Part shown: one piece after another, positions 6,101 through 8,690 of the stretch
Numbering within the stretch: the first letter of the stretch is position 1
Layout: every line of letters starts with the position of its first letter
Source: Thiothrix sp.
GTDB lineage: Bacteria > Pseudomonadota > Gammaproteobacteria > Thiotrichales > Thiotrichaceae
Direction of reading: 5' to 3'
DNA: 8,690 nt
Assembly (NCBI GenBank): GCA_011375245.1
Contig: DRMA01000262.1
Location: 1-8,690 of the forward strand
Program-made: the position numbers and the translations under genes
The notes under the pieces: model-generated
What the model was told of the DNA's origin: nothing
Seen by the model: the letters and a program-made list of their open reading frames with translations, nothing else
Database searches by the model: none

Positions 6101-8690
6101 GTTAGAGGTATATTGTGTAACCGCTGCTGCCATTGCAGCCGCACTGCCCCACTTTGGATCATTCACTGATTTAACCATTTTGGTGAGTGTCGAATGCACT
6201 TCAAAACCTGAAGTCACCACTTCTGCCCAATCATATTTTGCATCGATCAGCGCTTGCGCAAAACGCGCATCATCGGCTGAACTGCTCCAATAAGGATGCT
6301 CACCAATATTACTAAACATAACTTCAACAGGTAAATCATTTGCACTAAATTCAAGGTGAATAGGTCCACCTGTCGCCGAAGTCAATTTAAGCGTTTCACC
6401 TGACTTAATTTCAATATGTGTGCTTTGGGTAATACGTGGACGAACATAGCCCTTATTTTCAAAAATACGCGTTGCACCATCACGGGCAGAATGAATAAAG
6501 ACTTTGACAGTTAAATCGCTATTATCATTACGCGTTACGGTAAAGGTTTTCCCTGGCAAGGCATATGCACCTGTAGAACGGAAATAGCGCTTACTAATAA
6601 TATTAACCGTGCGATTAGTCGGCGTAATATGACTAAAATCACTGCGACTGTAATTCCCCATATCAGGTTGGGCAGGATTGAGTAAGCGGTAATTATACGC
6701 AGCATGTTCGGCAAAGTACGACTCTAGGAATTGCGTATCATTCGTGGTTATTCGATCCATTGGAAAAACAACATTCTGACGAAAATGATCACCTATTAAC
6801 ACCAAGAGTTTTTGCAAGCGATAACCTGATTCAGCAAAGATATTAATTTTTGCTTTATCAAGATTCTGCATTATGCTTTTTACTTCACTCGCTCCCTCGA
6901 AAAAGCCCGTAACAAGACTTGGAACAGCATTACAATTTCCCTCATCACAAGCAGCCCAATCAATGGCAAAGTCTGCTGCTTTAAAATGTTCTAATAGGGT
7001 TTTAATTTTTACCAGTCTATCAGGTAATGTTGTTAGCTGTTGCGTAACATCATAGTTGCTCAGGCTTAATTTGTTCCAGTAATTATCCCATTCATAGCTG
7101 ACATTGAAGATAGGAAATAATGCCTTACCTAACTCTGTTTGACCACCATCATAGTGCAAGTACAAAACAGGAGTACCTGCATCTATGGCTTGCTCGACAC
7201 GCTGAGCAATAGCGGTATTATCATCATTATCACTGGGGTATTGCGAGATAATGAGCAAATCAGGGCTTGTATCCAAACAACTCGACAGTTGATCGCCATC
7301 ACAGACATCCGCCGCGTTATAACTCACTTGCCCTGTATAATGCCCATCCAACCACTCTCTGGTTGCAATCTCATCAGGAAAATAATAGCTTTGTCTCATA
7401 TGAGCAATAACAACATTGAATGGCTGTGTTTTCAGGTCATTTCGTTTAGTTAGCCAACTCAATGAATTCTCCATAAACTGGTGCATTTGTTCATTCATAG
7501 CCGCAGCATTACGGTAGGCATTGCGCATAGGATTACTGCCCATGACCATATAACGCGCATTGTCAGTATCCCCAATAATCGCAATATCTTTTTTGTAAAC
7601 CGTATAGCTTTCATTGGTTACACTATTTGTTTTCAGCACACTGACATTTTTGCCAATAGTGGGCTTAAAAAGTGAGGCATCATGGGTAGGGTCCCAAGTT
7701 ATCGCCGTGAGTGAACCAGCATCCTTAGCACTACCATCTGCATTTAGGTTAAAGAGTTGTACTTTAGCATCCAACATCGCAATGGCACTCGCATCAATTT
7801 CATCAATCGCTGCATTCAGTAATTCCTGAGAGGTAATATTACTGACACTGCCTGATGCAATTGCATCGTCTACGGCTGTTGCTGTAGTTGTTTTAATGGT
7901 AATCGCACTAGTTATACTATGCTCACCATCACTCACCCGCACATCAAAGGCATAGCTTGTATTCGCCACTAGTGTATTATTAACCGTTAGTTGACCTTGT
8001 GTGTTAATAGCAAAGGGGACATCGCTTGTAATACTAAAGTGTAAAACATCACCTTGCCAATCACCTGCGCCAATAGTTGCTACACTAAAGCCTATAGGAC
8101 TAGTACTAGGAATAAGATAGCTGTCTTTATGCTCATTAAAGTACGGAGTTGCAGGCACATCACCATAGACTTCCAACTCACGCATATGTAAACAATTGCC
8201 ATCAGCCGCTTTAACAATAACATAAGTCGCTGATTTTTTTGGAAAGACACTTATTTCGCGTATATCAGCACTGTCCAATGTTGCTACCTTGTCACTCTCA
8301 CTCAACTCACCTGCAGTATAAGATGTTGTGGTTACATAAACACGTGAACCGCTTAAGCGAGATCGCCATGAACTACGATTTTTCACCACAATACGAGAAA
8401 TTAATGAAGGCTCAGGCAATTTTACCTGCCACCAGTTATTGTCCGCGTTACAGCCTGTGTGGTTAATTGTGTTCTCATCACCATCAATGGCAAAAGCAGC
8501 AACGGAACTGCCGTAATCACTCCCCTGTGAGGCAATACCAAATTTTTGTGCAATATTGTTTGTACCTGTAAAGAGCAATTGATTAAGTAAACGGGGATTT
8601 GTACTATCCGCACTTAACATCCAAGATGATTGAACCCCCGTCTTATACGCTGAATATACCTTTTCCCCTGTCGCAGCAATAGCATCACCA
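3173..8690 (-). CDS. ImpA/M60-family zinc metalloprotease, giant multidomain surface protein (5' end outside window)
   Basis: The gene is partial. The frame is open to the window edge, and codons 8689-8621 read as protein-like sequence (GDAIAATGEKVYSAYKTGV...). Residues are numbered from the internal ATG at 8620. Order: F-type-lectin/discoidin-like (21-155, ending RELEVYG), cadherin-like (157-245), ImpA N-terminal part (about 262-660), M60 jelly-roll and catalytic part (about 660-1120), TSP3/Asp-rich Ca repeats (1138-1238), HYR-like (1239-1332), Calx-beta (1333-1448), PKD-like (1452-1545), a second Asp-rich repeat (1556-1583), choice-of-anchor U-like (1604-1755), Ser/Thr linker, and GGGG-TM-basic tail (1782-1815). 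Catalytic HELGH is at 910-914, with Glu926 as probable third zinc ligand. CGYGCSGNPYDA just before it is typical of ImpA. Relatives cleave O-glycosylated (mucin-type) proteins; the substrate here is inferred. Expected location is the cell surface or secreted. Confidence 0.93.
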   Translation of the reverse strand, partial: GDAIAATGEKVYSAYKTGVQSSWMLSADSTNPRLLNQLLFTGTNNIAQKFGIASQGSDYGSSVAAFAIDGDENTINHTGCNADNNWWQVKLPEPSLISRIVVKNRSSWRSRLSGSRVYVTTTSYTAGELSESDKVATLDSADIREISVFPKKSATYVIVKAADGNCLHMRELEVYGDVPATPYFNEHKDSYLIPSTSPIGFSVATIGAGDWQGDVLHFSITSDVPFAINTQGQLTVNNTLVANTSYAFDVRVSDGEHSITSAITIKTTTATAVDDAIASGSVSNITSQELLNAAIDEIDASAIAMLDAKVQLFNLNADGSAKDAGSLTAITWDPTHDASLFKPTIGKNVSVLKTNSVTNESYTVYKKDIAIIGDTDNARYMVMGSNPMRNAYRNAAAMNEQMHQFMENSLSWLTKRNDLKTQPFNVVIAHMRQSYYFPDEIATREWLDGHYTGQVSYNAADVCDGDQLSSCLDTSPDLLIISQYPSDNDDNTAIAQRVEQAIDAGTPVLYLHYDGGQTELGKALFPIFNVSYEWDNYWNKLSLSNYDVTQQLTTLPDRLVKIKTLLEHFKAADFAIDWAACDEGNCNAVPSLVTGFFEGASEVKSIMQNLDKAKINIFAESGYRLQKLLVLIGDHFRQNVVFPMDRITTNDTQFLESYFAEHAAYNYRLLNPAQPDMGNYSRSDFSHITPTNRTVNIISKRYFRSTGAYALPGKTFTVTRNDNSDLTVKVFIHSARDGATRIFENKGYVRPRITQSTHIEIKSGETLKLTSATGGPIHLEFSANDLPVEVMFSNIGEHPYWSSSADDARFAQALIDAKYDWAEVVTSGFEVHSTLTKMVKSVNDPKWGSAAAMAAAVTQYTSNYPHVLAGFKGPGIDVVPEIHDFAAEKGWTINSIDIVKHMNADQAACGYGCSGNPYDAYWSFDPIGHGDIHELGHSLQGRKRFIGWENHSMTNHYAYYTQSKYNAAVGSNAHTCQSLSFAQEFTLLQASIGQADPAAYMKTQLWDSADWNKQVSMYIQMLMSAEDNGAVKNGWHVRARLHILEREFYRADNNETDWLAKRDSLGFSNYTLEEAKAADNNDWLLIAISTVTARDYRDYLTMWGIPFSAKADAQVASYNYPIIPRKFYMSSATGYCEAKQNGDFLAKISLPVDGTQTWPTETDDDADGVWNALDNCPADANSDQQDTDNDGLGNVCDTTPTPTVDDTPEADVDSDKDGLPDAWENQYGLNPLDASDANADLDGDGMSNLEEFTNNSDPTKDTVNPVITLPEATTVLQAKGFKTKFAWDLLGKISAEDAHDGKLTATLTKVNEKAPKLRNNGNQLLLAAGKNRLTWTANDKAGNTINVEQMLYVLPRADFSIDQVGNEGETLTVTVSLNGVAPAYPVVIPFTLSGSAEQGADLDYILSTTVHEITINEPATGERPTGRLTVHLLDDGIAESTETLLFSMAETLTYATRGNKRQHRIKILANDLDDLPPKARIQVMQAGKKGKRVYQDNGIVTLTVKAKDPNKDALTYVWGDSLTDLKRDNNPATLEFDPTQLSVGRHEIAVTVSDGTHSIEIEKRIKVKAGNLTLPEASVDTDGDGKKDIDELGDENENGIADYLEDSQQGSHQLSTSDDNPIETTTGLLFELGDFAQHQDDPSSCQINEEDIKNYLNSFGKPVYQTDIAHTPILLLDYVINGLEEIGDSVQIIFSVPALPANAAIRKYSVDKGWQAFMVTDDGKNLIESLISTDGNCPNDESVVYQTGLLEGADCIRLTIEDGGVNDADDKVNGAIEDPVSVSTESSTTTTSTDTTPSGNDSSNGGGGVIPFYWFLFMGLLLLLRSYYINSKGNGSAR
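3176..3280 (-). other. C-terminal sorting signal (GlyGly-CTERM-like)
   Basis: The last 35 residues of the metalloprotease have the three parts of a protein-sorting tail: Gly-rich NGGGG, one hydrophobic helix (about 3215-3265, VIPFYWFLFMGLLLLL), then a basic end with Arg, Lys and Arg. It follows a Ser/Thr-rich linker and a choice-of-anchor U-like domain (EDGGVNDADDKVNGAIEDP), which typically precedes such tails. GlyGly-CTERM tails are processed by rhombosortase, not encoded in this window. A simple membrane anchor is the alternative. Confidence 0.6.
5843..5893 (-). other. Zinc-binding active site of the M60/ImpA protease
   Basis: Codons 5893-5879 give HELGH: His910 and His914 bind zinc, and Glu911 is the catalytic base. 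The codon at 5845-5843 gives Glu926 in GWENHS, 12 residues after His914, the expected gluzincin third ligand in M60 enzymes. All key residues are intact, so the enzyme is predicted active. Confidence 0.85.

Noticed and set aside
7139..7453. 104-codon plus-strand open frame rich in Ile and Thr
   Set aside because: It is antisense to the ImpA N-terminal part, and its composition reflects the complement of Asp/Asn/Tyr codons.
8422..8613. 63-codon minus-strand open frame
   Set aside because: It is an alternate frame inside the lectin-like domain of the giant gene and has no recognisable domain or ribosome binding site.

Overview
The window is AT-leaning bacterial DNA with every recognisable gene on the minus strand, so the order of reading is from the right edge to the left. 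The proteins (a YceI/cytochrome b561 pair, an SO_0444-type Cu/Zn permease, an ImpA-type metalloprotease with a Gly-rich C-terminal sorting tail) and a REPIN-like palindrome suggest a gammaproteobacterium. A Thiotrichales- or Methylococcales-like origin is only a guess; no rRNA or housekeeping marker is present to settle it.

Right side (3173..8690): one very large gene fills almost two thirds of the window and runs off the right edge. The reading frame stays open through the last base, so its true start lies outside and the first in-frame ATG (8620) is internal. At least 1838 residues are visible. In order they are an F-type-lectin/discoidin-like domain, a cadherin-like domain, an ImpA/M60 zinc metalloprotease with HELGH, Asp-rich thrombospondin-3-type calcium repeats, HYR-, Calx-beta- and PKD-like beta-sandwich domains, a second Asp-rich stretch, a choice-of-anchor U-like domain, and a Gly-rich/transmembrane/basic tail. 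It is most likely a surface-anchored or surface-processed protease acting on glycoproteins.

Spacer (2926..3172): this holds a compact pair of inverted REP-like hairpins (REPIN-like) behind the protease gene, then an AT-rich stretch with a 7-bp dyad before the next gene.

Middle (1460..2925): an SO_0444-family permease with an unusual Cys-Cys insert repeated every 12 residues is followed after 2 nt by a small cupin gene, so they form an operon. A hairpin at the cupin stop codon may end it.

Left side (148..1344): a diheme-type cytochrome b561 and a secreted YceI protein form a second operon, equivalent to yceJ-yceI of E. coli, with the yceI ribosome binding site overlapping the upstream stop codon. 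A plausible sigma70 promoter and a tandem AATGCAAT repeat precede it, and hairpins that may terminate it lie in 1..147. The same ATGCAAT core appears in the dyad upstream of the permease, which hints at shared regulation of the two operons but is unproven. No CRISPR array, tRNA, rRNA, transposase gene or prophage gene is visible.
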